In this document: positions 34,642 to 46,483 of the stretch, one piece after another
Layout: each line of letters starts with the position of its first letter
Numbering within the stretch: position 1 is the first letter of the stretch
NCBI GenBank assembly: GCA_025677835.1
Contig: JAIXMR010000020.1
Span: forward strand, 1 to 64,000
Length of the DNA stretch: 64,000 nt
Direction of reading: 5' to 3'
Source: Sporodiniella umbellata
Lineage: Eukaryota; Mucoromycota; Mucoromycetes; Mucorales; Rhizopodaceae
Notes under the pieces: generated by a model
Database searches by the model: none
Seen by the model: only the letters and a program-made list of their open reading frames with translations
What the model was told of the DNA's origin: nothing
Position numbers and translations under genes: made by a program

Positions 34642-37600
34642 CTAAATGAACGCATTTGGCCAGATCTCCTCTATCATTGGATTACTCATCAAGCCTTTAA
34701 TAAATCCTCTCCATATAGCGCTTTCAGTTATGGTAGTACTCCAATCTGAAAATCTGAAGCCGTCCTCTTTTTGATGGGTCTTTTTAGGAATATCATGACC
34801 TTGGATTACCAAAGTTTCGAAAAAGTAGGCGCCCAGTTGGGTAGCATATTCATGTTTCTGGTCCTGTACTAAAACTAAACAGTCGCTTGTGAAAACCCCG
34901 AGAGTTTGACCTTGAAAGTAAGACATGTCCTGTTGAGCGCATTCTTCCAAAAAAGCAGGCAACACATCTTGCAGTAGACAGCGTAACAGATGGTTACTGT
35001 TGTTATGTTGGTTGGAGGAGTGTGATAAAGGGGTAGATATCAAACAGGAACCAAGCTCGGCTGTACATTATGTTAATTAATTGTAGCTATTTTTTTTTTT
35101 TTTTTTTTTTGGATATCCATCTTACCTGCTCTGACAGCCCCTCCGCTTTTTCCAGCCTCTAGCACCTCAGATACAATCATACTTACAAACCAATGCCCAC
35201 CGCCTATTTCAAGAGCTGTTTCAAACAAGACCATATCCAAATAGTGAGAGATGACATGTGTATAGGATGCTGAGGATTTGTTCCACAATGAATTTATGTT
35301 TGCGTCTACATCGCTCATAAACATTGATCGGCCACTTTTGACGATATACCGAAACATCATTTGAGTTTTTTCAAACAGAGTGTCTGGAGTGATGCCTGTG
35401 GTTACTGTCTCAGGGTGAAGCTGACAACTGTCCGATTGTACTGTGTCTTGGGTGTTAAAGTCGATCAGCTTCAAGGTTTGTTTGATTTCATATTCATTCT
35501 GTTCTAGCCCTTCTTTGTTCATGAAGGCACTTTCTTGCTCTCGATAAGCCATAAAAGATCTCAAGGTACCCAACACAGATGGATTGGGTGTCTTCAAATA
35601 AGTTTGAAGACATCCCAGAGCGGTATCTGCTTTCCCGTGTAGTAGTTCTTCACAAAGTGAACGGAGTAAATCTGAGTGTACAAACTCAAAACAGGTGTGC
35701 TGAAAGTGAATGACAAAGTCTGTATTTCCAATGAGTACTAGACGATGAACCAAAGTAGGAATAAGAGCCAACAGAGTTTGGGGTGAAACGGTCTCTAAGA
35801 TATGGTTTAGATCCGTCTGTCCTTGAAGCATGCTCATCCAAAGCTCTGTCTCTTTAGGCTCTTCATTTAGCTCATAGACAACGCGACCTTGTTTGAAGAA
35901 TCGCCATGTGAATCCTTCAGAATCCTGAAATATCTTGTCTAAATCTCTATAGAGCTAACAGAACAAAAAAAAAAAAAAAAGGAAAGTGGAAAAGAGACTC
36001 AATCAAACAGTGCACTATCAAGTGTGCCTACCTTGAAGCGTCGAATAGTGGACTCAAGAACCTGCCAGATTTTGCCGAATCTATTGTAAAACAAAGAAGC
36101 ACCATCAAGCTGCCCATCACTTTTAGGTCCATCCATGTCAAAATCGGTATTATTATAAGATGTCCAGTCGTTGCAAATCTTTTCTAGTGGAGTCAAGAGT
36201 AGTGAGGGATGATAGAGCTGAAGTATCAGGTCAATGGGGCATTCACTGATGGATTCGTACAGTTTGCTAACAGAGTAAAAGTCACCCTCAACTGCCTTTT
36301 CTTGGATAAGATCCAGCATAAAATCCAAAACTTTCTTTAGGTGCATACTAGACATCAGACCAATATACACTAGCTCTGTAAGTTCTGTTAACGAGACAGT
36401 GATCTTGAGAGACTCTATACGTTGATCGATATTCTGCATTTTACTTTTAGTGATATATAGATTATAAAGCCCGTTGTACATACCTCATCTACAATACTTT
36501 GTGGTGTTGATTTATCCCCGTATTCGTCATCCAAATCCATCACATCGTTTGTTTTCAACAGCTCGGCAACAATTTGAGGTCTGACCAGACCGTACTGTTC
36601 ACATACGCTCACTATGTTTGTATAGATAGTGTTGTTACAAAGTGAGCGGACTGAATTGATAACTCTTGGGGAATTAAAATCAGTAGAGTAATTCATATCG
36701 TTCAACATCTTCATAATATCATCTTCGTCTTCTTCTACTTGACCAAATGCAATCTTATCAACAAGAGAAGATTGAGCTGAATTAGGTGCGTAAAAGTCTG
36801 CACAACAGGCTGGCTGGCTACAGGCATTCAGTAAGCCGGTAAATCCCTTTAGCTCCTTTAGCGAAGATTCTATAGGATTCATCTTTTTTTTTAAAAAAAA
36901 GGAAAAACAAAAAACAAAAAAGAATCAATTCAGCTTGTTGAAAGTTTGTTGCTATGTTTGATTACCTCTTCTAATGATAAATTAGGACGAGTATTTTTTC
37001 TTGTTTGTAGCTTGCTGATAATGGAAGGCAACTAGAAATGTATATATACAAGATTGAATAAGATGTATCAGGTTATCTTGGTAATATTTACTTTGACTAA
37101 AACCAAGCTTTTCCACAACAGTCTATGGGTGGCAACCATTTGATTACAGCCTTTTGAATTGCTTTCATTACTCTTTTCGGATATAGACCCTTGACAGCTT
37201 GTATTTAATGCAGCTTCTCGAAGACCAGTGAGAGCTGTCAACCAAAGTTCCAAATAAAACGATTCATCAAAAGAACCCTTTTTTATTTAATAATATTTCC
37301 TTTATTTTTTTTTTTTTTAAAAAAAAAACACCCTTCTAGCAAAGAAAACATTTTTTTTCTGTAAGGAGAAAAAGCTTACCTTGACCGTTTGAAGTTTTAC
37401 TAGATGATCCAATATAAACTCATCGTCTAAAGAAGGTCTGATTTGAACCTAAAAAGAATGGGTAAGTTTGATTAATCTTTTATATGCATTTACCAGATGA
37501 TATAAGAAGCCCATAATGCCAGCACTTGGCATAGCTCGAGCTGTTCCTTCATCCTCTAATTCATGATATTTCATATGAACTGCCATTCTTCTTTCAGAGT

Positions 37601-38787
37601 CTCTGTCTGCTAATCGTTGAATGAGTACTAGCAATTTTTGAACATGGCTGTTTTGAAGAATATCAGAGGCATTCTCTTTGTTGGAGAGCAATCGATTTTG
37701 ACAAGAAAACCAAGGTTCTATCCCCCAAAAACAAAATGAAAAAAAAAAAAAAAAAAAAAAAGGGAGGGAGGAAGGCGTTATAAAAAAAAAACAAAACAAA
37801 AGAATACTAGGATATAGGTTATTTACCATAAGTAGTTGTATCTTTTAACCATTTCTGCATATTATTTCGAACTTCAAAGACACGTTTCATTCCACCTTTT
37901 TCAATGAGATGTGTCATAATTTGAGCAGCTGTGACAGTATTTTCTGCTTCGATCCAATGCCTTGCCTGTTTCTTTTCTTCGGCCTGATCGCGCTCATCTA
38001 TCTTTTGAGTGCTGTCGTGATCCAAAAAATCCATTTCCTGGAAAGAAGGTTGTGAGGCGATAGAGAATTGGGAATCGACCTGGAAAGAGAAGGCTGAAGT
38101 CAGAGGTGTATGTTCTGGCAACGTTTCTGGATAAAGACCGATAGCAACGATATGTGACAAGAGCAAGAGAAGATCGCTGAGGATATCTACCCAAGGATCG
38201 GTTTGGTTGTGTTGAAGTGCAGTTACCATCTCACTTGCATTCGTACTACGTTCAAGAAGGTCGGGTAACAGTGATATAAGAAAGGCCCATTGATGTGGGT
38301 TGCGAACTACAGTGGTTGGGCCATATTTCAACAAGGTTAGAAAAAATGTCTCGATGGAAAAAAGTTGTTGATTGACTGCATATGTCAAATACGACTCTAA
38401 ATGAGGATCAGATACACGAGTGACAGAAAACATGGAGCTCAATAGTAGTTCTATTGATTAATAAAAAAAATATATACAAGTGTTTGGAAATCCGTATATA
38501 TATGTATCAGCTTTTAAGTTTCTTTTTGGTGATTTAAATATTGTAGGTTACCGCAAAGTTCAATTCTGACATTGTCGTTGACTAAACATTCTTTGGTTGG
38601 CCTAATCCACTAGTAAATCGTTTTTTTAATGAACGAAATAAAAAAAGTACGCCCATACAAGCACATTCAAATGTGTATGCACGGCGTGAAAGTATAGTTG
38701 TTTTATTTCTCTGTTTACTTGCTCAGGGGAAAGCTCATTCAGATAGGCATGTCGAAGTACTGCTTCAAGTTTTTTAGCTGAAGTCAT
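34642..38787 (-). CDS. MED5: Mediator subunit 5 (Med5/Nut1)-like
   Basis: Large, mostly alpha-helical protein assigned to the fungal Mediator tail subunit Med5. Eleven exons agree in phase: 38787-38651, 38601-38552, 38450-37827, 37717-37494, 37448-37380, 37277-37092, 37031-36966, 36882-36484, 36433-36032, 35954-35126, 35060-34642 (1134 residues, normal for Med5). The N-terminus joins to LNVLVWAPTKECLVNDN over the first junction. Other blocks are IMGFLYHLV, KGFTGLLNACSQPACC, VCEQYGLVRPQIVAELL and VSPQTLLALIPTLVHRL. Residues between about 130 and 180 are acidic and low complexity. Identification is from overall pattern and length, since Med5 evolves fast; another HEAT-like nuclear protein cannot be excluded. 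Confidence 0.68.
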
Positions 38788-38817
38788 AAAAGCAAGCCTT
38801 TTATATATCAGAAAGAA

Positions 38818-38878
<61 letters not shown>

Positions 38879-40651
38879 AGCAAACTACTCCAAACAAAGA
38901 AGAGTAAGCCATTCGGCAATTTAAAATGTGCCTGCTAATCTGTAGAACCACTGATTGAACTAAATAACAAAGCAGAGAAAGGGCTCTCTTTGCTCAAGCA
39001 ACTGCGTGGCAATTGAACTGAATCCGAATATCCAGTACTGTCGAATGTCTTTGGTCAGGAAAAGAAGGGTCGCGAATAACCAACTGAAATTGGCGTTCGC
39101 AAAAAACAAAAACAAAAAAAACAGATATATATCAACTTTTATCTACTGTACCATAACAGGCGTGATAAGCAGAGAAAGGTTTGTGTTTGTAATAACGTTA
39201 TGAGGTTTGATTTTTCAGAGTTTGCAAACATAGGCGCAAGGTATGTTTAACTTGTTTCTGATTAAGCTATAGCAAATACGAACTATAATGAAAACCAATC
39301 AAAGTATTGTGCGCTTTAGTGACTTGAATGTTTTTGTGGAAAAGAAAAAAAAACAAGCTTTTGCTTATTTTTTTTTTTTTTTTTTGGATCCAATGAGCCA
39401 TATCTTGTTTACAAATAGATTATAAGGGATTGGTTGATGACTTTATATACAAGACGCTCACCTTGATCGCCCCTATCAAACGTAAGGCTTGTCTTATGGC
39501 AGGAATCGGGCTATTTCAAATATAGAAAATTAAACAGCTCTTCTTCGACTGCAAGTTGTCATACTCCATTTTCTTATCAAGGTTATCTATCCTTCCTAGA
39601 ATGCTTTTAAAACTGTTTTTTTTTCTTGAAAGCATTTTGGCCCAAGTGTCTATAGTACACATAGAATGCACACTTTAGTCGCCTTTCTATGTATTTTTTG
39701 TTTTTTTTTTTTGTATTTGATACGTTGAAAAAAACTCGAGCTTAATGAATGCAATATGTTTTGCTGAAGTATTTATGCATATAAAGTTATTTATAAAAGT
39801 AAATATGAGTAATTATGGTCATTGTAATGTATATATATGTTTGATTTTCAAGAAGCGGGTATAAGAAAAAAGGAAAAAAAAAAAAAGAAGGGGTACTTTT
39901 TTTTTTAAGGATGCGTAAATGTATTATTTGTGTTTTCAACTTGGGAAAAAAAAGAAGGTATACTAAGATTGGTGTAATGAGAACGTTAAAATTATTTCAA
40001 CAAGATGAGAAAACTATACAAAGAAAAAAAAAGCTTGGATTAGTTAGCCCACCCTCTTTAGTTTGGCTGTACTTTTCTTCTCCTTCTCTTGGACCGTTTG
40101 ATAAGAAAGCCCAAGACAGATCAAGATAGTAAGTCATACAAACCAGTAGCTTTTTTTTCTTGTTTATTTATGCATAGAAAAGATCATTTGAATTGTACGA
40201 GTTGCCCAGAATAGAATGAAAAAGAAAAAAAAAAAAACAGAATCAAGATATTTTCCTCGTACATTTGTTATAGGCCGATGGTGTTACTATCAAAGCAACT
40301 GGAGATCCCTGTAATATTAAGAAACCACAGTATCTGATCGTTTTTTTTTTTGTATAGATATAGCTTATCATCTAAGAACAAATGTATTTGTAGCTCTTAT
40401 TACAAAAGGATATTTATCAGATGATCTGTTAATAGTCGTCATGAACAGCCACCGGAAAGAAAGATCAAGTCTATTGAAATTCGCCATCACCTATTCTCCG
40501 CACGCACAAAAAAAAACTTTACAACACGATAATTTACGTCGCCTTTTTTTTTTTTTTTTTTTTTTTTTTGGCCTAAAATAAACAATACTATGCCAATTGA
40601 AGTAAACAATACAAGTAGTATACTTCAAAAGAGATCTAATGCTTAAAACAG
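38788..40651. other. 1.9 kb region without a firm gene
   Basis: Lies between divergent MED5 and SMN starts. Includes the A55 run. Short frames at 39006-39203 and 39911-40129 show no domain. A stretch near 39421-39480 reads YKGLVDDFIYKTLTLIAPIK with acceptor-like sequence before it and might be an exon of an unrecognised gene; I could not extend it. Confidence 0.4.
38823..38877. repeat. A55 homopolymer
   Basis: Fifty-five consecutive A, the longest homopolymer in the window, about 36 bases upstream of the MED5 ATG (read as T on the gene strand). The true length in the genome is uncertain, as assembly of such runs is error-prone. Confidence 0.9.
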
Positions 40652-41539
40652 ATGCCAGAACGTTGGGATGTTAAAATGGTCGATTATTGGGATGCCATAA
40701 TGAAGAGTTATAATGTATAAGTTTCCCAGAATAGTAGCATCGACTCACTTTTTTTGTAGAGCTGTCATGAAGATCCAGAAGCATTTGATACTGCAGAGAA
40801 AGTAACTCAGTCAATAATAGAACAGTTTCCAGTGTAAATCCCCCCATTTTTTTTAATACGGTAAAAAAGCAAACCTTTGACTTTTTTTGTTAGATCACAA
40901 CTCGAATCACCGCGCAAACGACAAAAGCTAGACGATGCAATAAGAATAGAATTAGAACGACAAGACCTGTTGGAGAATGCAAAGATGGCAGAAGAACAAA
41001 ACAAGAAAAAGAAAGAGCAGGAAAAAGAGGAAAAAATAGAGCACGCTGAGGGAGAGCAGTATCCCCAAGAGGAAGAGTATGCTGAGGAAGAAGAGCATGC
41101 TGAGGGAGAGCAGTATCCCCAAGAGGAAGAGTATGCTGAGAAAGAAGAGTATGCTGAGAAAGAAGAGTATGCTGAGAAAGAAGAGTATGCTGAGGGAGAG
41201 CAGTATCCCCAAGAGGAAGAGCATGCTGAGGGAGAGCAGTATCCCCAAGAGGAAGAGTATGCTGAGAAAGAGCAGTATCCCCGAGAGGAAAGGTATGCTG
41301 AGGAAGAAGTACGCCCACGAAAGGAATCTAGAGAAAAGGCAGACGATTATACCGAGCAAAATGCCGAGCATCCACAGAGCTCCTTTCATTACCCACCGCC
41401 CCACCGATGGCTAACCAGGACGATGGGCTATCTAACGTAATTATGGCGTGGTATTATGCTGGATATTATACCGCCTTGTACCAGGTAAAAAAAAAAAAAA
41501 AAAAAAAAGCTGCCCAAAAAAGAGATATTGAAGGATTGA
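40652..41539 (+). CDS. SMN1: Survival motor neuron (SMN)-like protein with acidic repeats
   Basis: SMN assembles Sm rings on snRNAs. Proposed exons 40652-40714, 40760-40833, 40894-41308, 41419-41484, 41510-41539 (about 215 residues). The N-terminus RWDVKMVDYWDAIMKSY fits the Gemin2-binding helix (WDD..LI.AWD..). A basic patch ESPRKRQKLDD follows. The C-terminal YG box LSNVIMAWYYAGYYTALYQ drives oligomerisation. There is no Tudor domain, as in S. pombe Smn1. The centre is an expanded run of EEEYAEGEQYPQ-type repeats. The YG box is in a different frame from the repeats, so an intron (my choice 41309-41418, GTACGC...ACCAG) or a frameshift must lie between. Alternative acceptors exist. The last exon's phase is also uncertain. 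Confidence 0.72.
41041..41300 (+). repeat. Coding tandem repeats in SMN
   Basis: Degenerate 21- and 36-base units (GAGTATGCTGAG..., GAGCAGTATCCCCAA...) encoding EEEYAEGEQYPQ and EKEEYAEK. Near-identical units at DNA level indicate recent expansion. Confidence 0.9.
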
Positions 41540-41799
41540 TAAAATAGCACTCCCGAAGCCAACACTAAGTCACTGTTATTATTTATTATGATTGTTATTA
41601 TTATTCTGGTTCTCCTAGTATTTTTCCTGCATAGAGAAGATAATAATAATAATAAAAAAAGATATCCAAACAAAACCAATTTCCAGAAGGCATGTATGAA
41701 TGAAATACAAGCCTAAGCCCTCCATTTTTACCAACTTGTCAGGGAAAGAAAGTTGATTTACCCTTTAGAATAAAAGGAGACTAAGGCTGGCTGATAACC

Positions 41800-41830
<31 letters not shown>

Positions 41831-41908
41831 CCAGCAAATTTTCATTTTTTTATTATTTTTGTTTTTCTTTTTTATATCTTTTTTTTTTTTTTTTTCTTTA
41901 TTTATTCG
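41540..41908. other. Intergenic SMN to A20/AN1
   Basis: AT-rich with ATT and AAT trinucleotide runs (about 41577-41656) and T runs near 41801-41825 and 41879-41895. No supported frame. Confidence 0.45.
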
Positions 41909-42506
41909 ATGGAACAAGAAAGCAAAGAAGCACCTATTCTTTGTAAAGCCGGATGTGGTTTTTATGGCAACCCAGGATTTGATGATATGTGTTCTAAATG
42001 TTTTAAAGAAACCAGCCAAAAGCAGAGAAAGCGAGTTCGGTCACCGACACCAGAACCTAATAATAATAAAGAGCGACAGTTATTATCCGACTCATCTGAC
42101 CATCCAGTTGATTACGAAAAGAAAAGGGAAGAAATGCTTGTTCCTCTACAGACAAATAAAGGGAAATGTTACAACTGTCGAAAAAAGGTGTCTTTATAAA
42201 AAAAAAAAAAAAAAAAAAAAAGCGTTTGGACTCAACGGTTTGTTTATTTAGGTTCCACTCGCCAAACAAGCAGCCAATAAATGCAGATGTGGATTTGTAT
42301 TCTGTGATACACACAAATACCCTGATAGACATAGCTGTAATATCGACTTTGTCAAAATGGACAGAGGTAATAGCATCACCCATTGCAAGCTCTTAATTTT
42401 CTCTCTTTTTCTCTCCGACTCTTTAGAAATACTGGCAAAGAACAACCCTAAACTTCATGAACGTCCCAAAGGCGGAAGATCATTTCAACGTATCGATAGC
42501 TTATAA
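41909..42506 (+). CDS. A20/AN1 zinc-finger protein (SAP/ZFAND type)
   Basis: Stress-associated protein type with an N-terminal A20 finger and a C-terminal AN1 finger, modules that bind ubiquitin and proteasome-linked partners. Exons 41909-42187, 42252-42366, 42427-42506 (157 residues). A20, residues about 10-35: LCKAGCGFYGNPGFDDMCSK with C-x3-C-x11-C-x2-C. A polar linker of about 50 residues follows. AN1, about 85-125: CYNCRKKV, then KCRCGFVFCDTHKYPDRHSC, split by intron 1. It ends RSFQRIDSL. All Cys and His expected of both fingers are present. Intron 1 contains an A run of about 20. Function in this organism is inferred from the family. Confidence 0.9.
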
Positions 42507-42663
42507 ACATTTTCAAAAAAAAAAAAAAAAAAAAAAAACATACTAATAACAATAAAAAGAAAGGCATAAAACATATATGTATATATATAAGGATATTTAT
42601 TTTTATATGTAAGAGTTCTATATGTACGGTAAAGAGTATTTACATTGTGTTACAGTCAAGAGG

Positions 42664-42693
42664 GATGTATGTATGTATGTGTGTATGTATGTA

Positions 42694-42725
<32 letters not shown>

Positions 42726-42726
42726 C
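42664..42726. repeat. (GTAT)n/(TG)n/(TA)n compound microsatellite
   Basis: GTATGTAT units pass into TG and then TA repeats. It lies in the 354-base space between the convergent A20/AN1 and phosphodiesterase genes, which otherwise holds no supported frame. Confidence 0.88.
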
Positions 42727-42860
42727 AGGTCAGTCTCTACTTTAGTCTTTTTGTTTCAAGTCTTGCCAGATATCAATGTTTTTATGAATAATGTCAACAG
42801 TGAATTGCAGGTCTAGGAAGATGTTTGTGGTTACATTAAAAAAAAAAAAAGAGAGAGAGA

Positions 42861-44753
42861 TCAAATACCTTGGGTGACTGAGGAGACGGCTTGAAAGAGT
42901 TTGAGTGCGACATGCTTTTTAAATCCCAATTGAAAGTCTTCGAGTTTGATTTTCCCCCGGTCATTCATGGGCAGAACGTTAAGCCCAAACTCTTTTTCAA
43001 GATCGCCCTGTTCAAAGAATTCTTCGGCAAGAACGAGGGCCCATTGTTTGGCAGAATGAAATTGGCGAGCGCAGTTACTGATGTCTGCACATTTGATCAA
43101 GGCTGCACAAAAGATGATTTTCTCTTTTTCGTGATGGTTGGGATCCAAACCCTTGCCTTTGAGCCGTTCGCTTTGTTTTTGCACCTTCTGAACGTAATCG
43201 TCGTGTAATCCCATGTCTGTAGCCAGGATACAGTTTACGACTACCTTTCGAAACGCTAGAAAGGGTGTGAGCCTACATATCTTTCATTTCTGTTGATTAC
43301 CAGCAAAAGGGGTGGAAGCACGAGGATCTGTCAAGGAATGAAAACAGTGTGTCTGTAACAGGTGAAAGAAAGACATGGCATGAAAGCTTTCCAACACCGA
43401 CGTGTCGTTGTAAAGAATCGCCAGAGGTGTGGAGGTGGTTACCTTTAGAAGGGGGAGGGGAGGGTCAATGCGTTTGTTCCTACTACGATTTGTTTACCAT
43501 GAATTTGTTATTCACGCCTGGATGACCTACATCATGGCCGATACTGGCCATTAGCAAGGCAAAGATATCCAAAGGCGACAAGAGATTTACCACGGGTGAA
43601 GGGTGGAACTGACACTGAACCAATTCATCTGTAGGGTACATGGGTTTGACAAGACCCATCCGACACAGAAAATAGTAATTGGCCTGTAATACGTCCACGG
43701 CATGTCGAAAGTTATGATAAGGATTCGTGCTGTGATACGAATTACAGACGTCAAAGATAAAGTGGTACAAGTCATCTAAAGGGAAAGGATCAGTCAAGGG
43801 TCGATCCAAAGATACCTACTGCTCGGTACGATCAATGGCTCAAGCTCTTTAAAAGAGGTCATGACTTGATCGAGTATTAAAAAGACGACTTCAATCAAGT
43901 CTTTAGGCTCGAGATCTAAAGGTAAGAAATCCCAACTGCATATCTGTGCTTTAAGATACTCCCTTCGTTCACTGTGGAAACAAGCGTGTGAGAAAAAACA
44001 AGATAGCAAAGGATTACCTCATCATAGAATGCATCGAGGATCGTTGGAGGGTGGGCTTGGGGGTATAATAATCCGCAATGAGTTTCGATAGCCTAAAAGA
44101 AGCTTTGATGTTGATGCGCATATTTAACAACGAGCCTACCATGTCTCTTCTAGAAATACGCTTTTGAGTCTCTCTTTGAACTTTAGCCAGATTTTTCCGT
44201 GGGCTTTTGGCTGGTAGTCTATCGGTCTCTCCAGTTGGGTGTAGCGCGTGACATTCTAAAGAGCTTAATTCACCCACGCTTAAAAAAAAAAAAAAAAAAA
44301 AAAATAGGTGTGCTGTTTTACCAAAAACAAGGTCTTGATTACATCCTCGCTGGGCGGTTTCAAGATATAATCAGCCGCGCCATGATGGATGCATTGAACC
44401 ATAAAGTGAGGGCATTCGGACACAGAACAGATAATGGGCACCACATTCTGGATCCGACCCTCCTTTAACATCTCTACCACCGATAAAAGCATATCTGGGC
44501 AATCCCTCATCATCTCACACGACTCGGCATCGATCAATACCACCGTCAGACTCTCTCGTGGTTTATCCAACAACAACCTGAATATCCTTTCCTTGTCTTT
44601 TTCAATAATCACTGGTAACAAAACAAAGCGTTATCTTTCTCTGCTTTCAAACCTTACTCTACCTGTTTTATACGTAGAACTCAATAGGCTCAAATAGTCT
44701 TCTTGACTCTCGTTATACACAACAACAGAACAATGCTTTGGACTAATCGTCAT
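42861..44753 (-). CDS. Receiver domain-cyclic nucleotide phosphodiesterase fusion (RegA-like)
   Basis: Class I 3',5'-cyclic nucleotide phosphodiesterase behind a two-component receiver, the arrangement of Dictyostelium RegA. Exons 44753-44663, 44611-44322, 44226-44018, 43971-43820, 43775-43498, 43442-43301, 43255-42861 (518 residues). Receiver, about residues 1-125: phospho-acceptor Asp in TVVLIDAE, switch Ser in IICSVS, Lys in ADYILKPP. A linker of about 100 residues follows. The HD-type catalytic domain has NPYHNFRHAVDV, SIGHDVGHPGVNNKF and ALIKCADISN, the metal-binding set. It ends SSVTQGI. The exon 3 start is uncertain: the obvious acceptor before 44278 is out of phase, so I use the AG before 44226. 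Phosphorylation from a histidine kinase relay would be expected to control cAMP breakdown. Confidence 0.86.
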
Positions 44754-44849
44754 TCTTTTGAAATCTCTTCAAAAAAAAAAAAAAAAAAGGAAAAAAAAAA
44801 AAAAAAAAAGAAAAGTCTTATTTAATAACAATTAAAAAAATGTCACAGC

Positions 44850-44882
<33 letters not shown>

Positions 44883-45136
44883 GACAATCAAATTGTAAAG
44901 AAAGCGACACTTTGCAAATAAATAAAGAAAGCACAGACATTCTCGCATAATTATTTTTTAAATGAGCGCTCCCAGAATTCATCAGGGTAGAAAAAAGAGG
45001 TATATTTTGACTAGAAAATTCAAGAGCTATAAACGCTAGGTGATTGGATAGAGCAAGAGGGTTAAAAAAGTATATAAAAAAAAAAAAAAAAAAAAAAAGG
45101 GGGAATAGTTTTCTTTACGCTTCTTGTTTCTTTGTG
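44754..45136. other. Divergent intergenic region, phosphodiesterase / allantoicase
   Basis: Dominated by A runs (44851-44881 is A31; others near 44770-44809 and 45077-45098). No supported frame. Confidence 0.45.
45071..45079 (+). promoter_or_regulatory. TATA-like element upstream of allantoicase
   Basis: TATATAAAA about 60 bases 5' of the ATG at 45137, continuing into an A run. Confidence 0.4.
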
Positions 45137-46423
45137 ATGAGCGATTATCAACGTATTTCATTTGATGAATTAAAGACATCCCCTTTGGCTGATTGTATTG
45201 GTAAGCTGGTTAGACGTGTGGAGAGAAAGTGTATTGATCGTTTCAAGATCTTGCTGCTTCTTCGCTTGGCTCGAGTATTGTGAAAGTCACGGATGAATTC
45301 TTTGCGGCTGCTTCCAACATGATCAACCCTTTAGCTCCTATCCACGCTCCTGGAAAGTTTGTTGGCAAGTCGTCTATAGATATCTATTGATTGTAGTATC
45401 ATTAATCTTTTTTTTTTTTTTTTTTTTTTGTGGAATAAAAGAAACGGGTGCTTGGATGGATGGCTGGGAAAGCAAAAGACATAACACAGGTCACGATTGG
45501 TAAAATCATGTTAACCAAAGATAAGACTAAGCAAAGGGTTTTCCTAGGGCGATTATCAAGCTTGGATTTCCTGGTACCTTTCAAGGCTTCGATATTGACA
45601 CGCATTATTTTACAGGCAATCAAGCGCCGTTTGCTTCTGTGGAAGCCGCCCATGTTCCGGCTGGTTCCGATGTAGAGGCAGAGAGTACAGAGTGGGTGGA
45701 GATTCTTCCCAAGGTCGCCCTGCCTCCGACACAACACAACGTGTTTGTGCTTTCCAAGACGACGGATGTTTACACCCACCTTCGTCTGAACAATATTCCT
45801 GATGGCGGCATTGCTCGTTTCCGTGCCTATGGTCATGTGACCCCGCTCTGGCCCAAAGATACCTCGTAAACAAAACCACCCAGCCAACATGCGTACTTAA
45901 TTTTTTTTTTTTTCTCTGTAGCCAAGTGATTGACCTGGCCTTCTGCGGCCACGGTGGCCGGGCGGTCGATGTCTCGGACGCTCACTACACGCCAGGCGCC
46001 AACATTCTCTTGCCCGGCCGCGGTCAAAACATGGGCGATGGCTGGGAAACCAAGCGTTCGCGTACACCGAACCACACCGATCATGTGACGGTCCGACTCG
46101 GTCGCCCCGGACATCTACTCAAGGCCGTGATCGATACCTCCCACTTCCGAGGCAATTACCCCCACAAGGTGATACTGGAAGCCATTCGGTCAGATGCGTT
46201 GGTTCCCCCGGTAGAAGGCTGGACACGTCTGGTCGAGCCTGTCTCGGTCGGTCCTCATGGCTTGTTCTATTTCGACCTGCCAAACACAGACCAAGTCTTT
46301 AGCCATGCTAAAATCATCCTCGTACCTGACGGAGGCATCAAACGTCTTCGTCTCTATGGTGTGCTCGAAGGGGCTACCGTGCCTCAAACGCCGATCGATA
46401 TTGGCGATGCTGCCACCGCTTAA
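45137..46423 (+). CDS. DAL2: Allantoicase
   Basis: Hydrolyses allantoate to ureidoglycolate and urea in purine (uric acid) breakdown. Exons 45137-45200, 45248-45364, 45442-45499, 45548-45865, 45922-46423 (352 residues, family normal). Two tandem jelly-roll (allantoicase) repeats: the first has ETGAWMDGWESKRHNTGHDW and FDIDTHYFTGNQAP; the second has GRGQNMGDGWETKRSR and AVIDTSHFRGNYP. NNIPDGGIARFRAYG and VPDGGIKRLRLYG close each repeat. The intron after 45364 has a GC donor (GCAAGT); using it gives phase-correct FVETGAW. No signal peptide. The other purine catabolic genes are not in the window, so it is unclustered here. Confidence 0.94.
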
Positions 46424-46483
46424 AAATAAAAATAAAAATCAATCCCCCTCTTTTTTTTTTTTTTTTATAATCATCGATTTACA

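Noticed and set aside
40890..41404. Antisense Leu-rich ORFs opposite the SMN repeats
   Set aside because: Repeat DNA is open in several frames; low complexity and no start context.
41079..41414. Alternative frame through the SMN repeats (MLRKKS repeats)
   Set aside because: A shadow of the repeat in another frame; it lacks the conserved ends.
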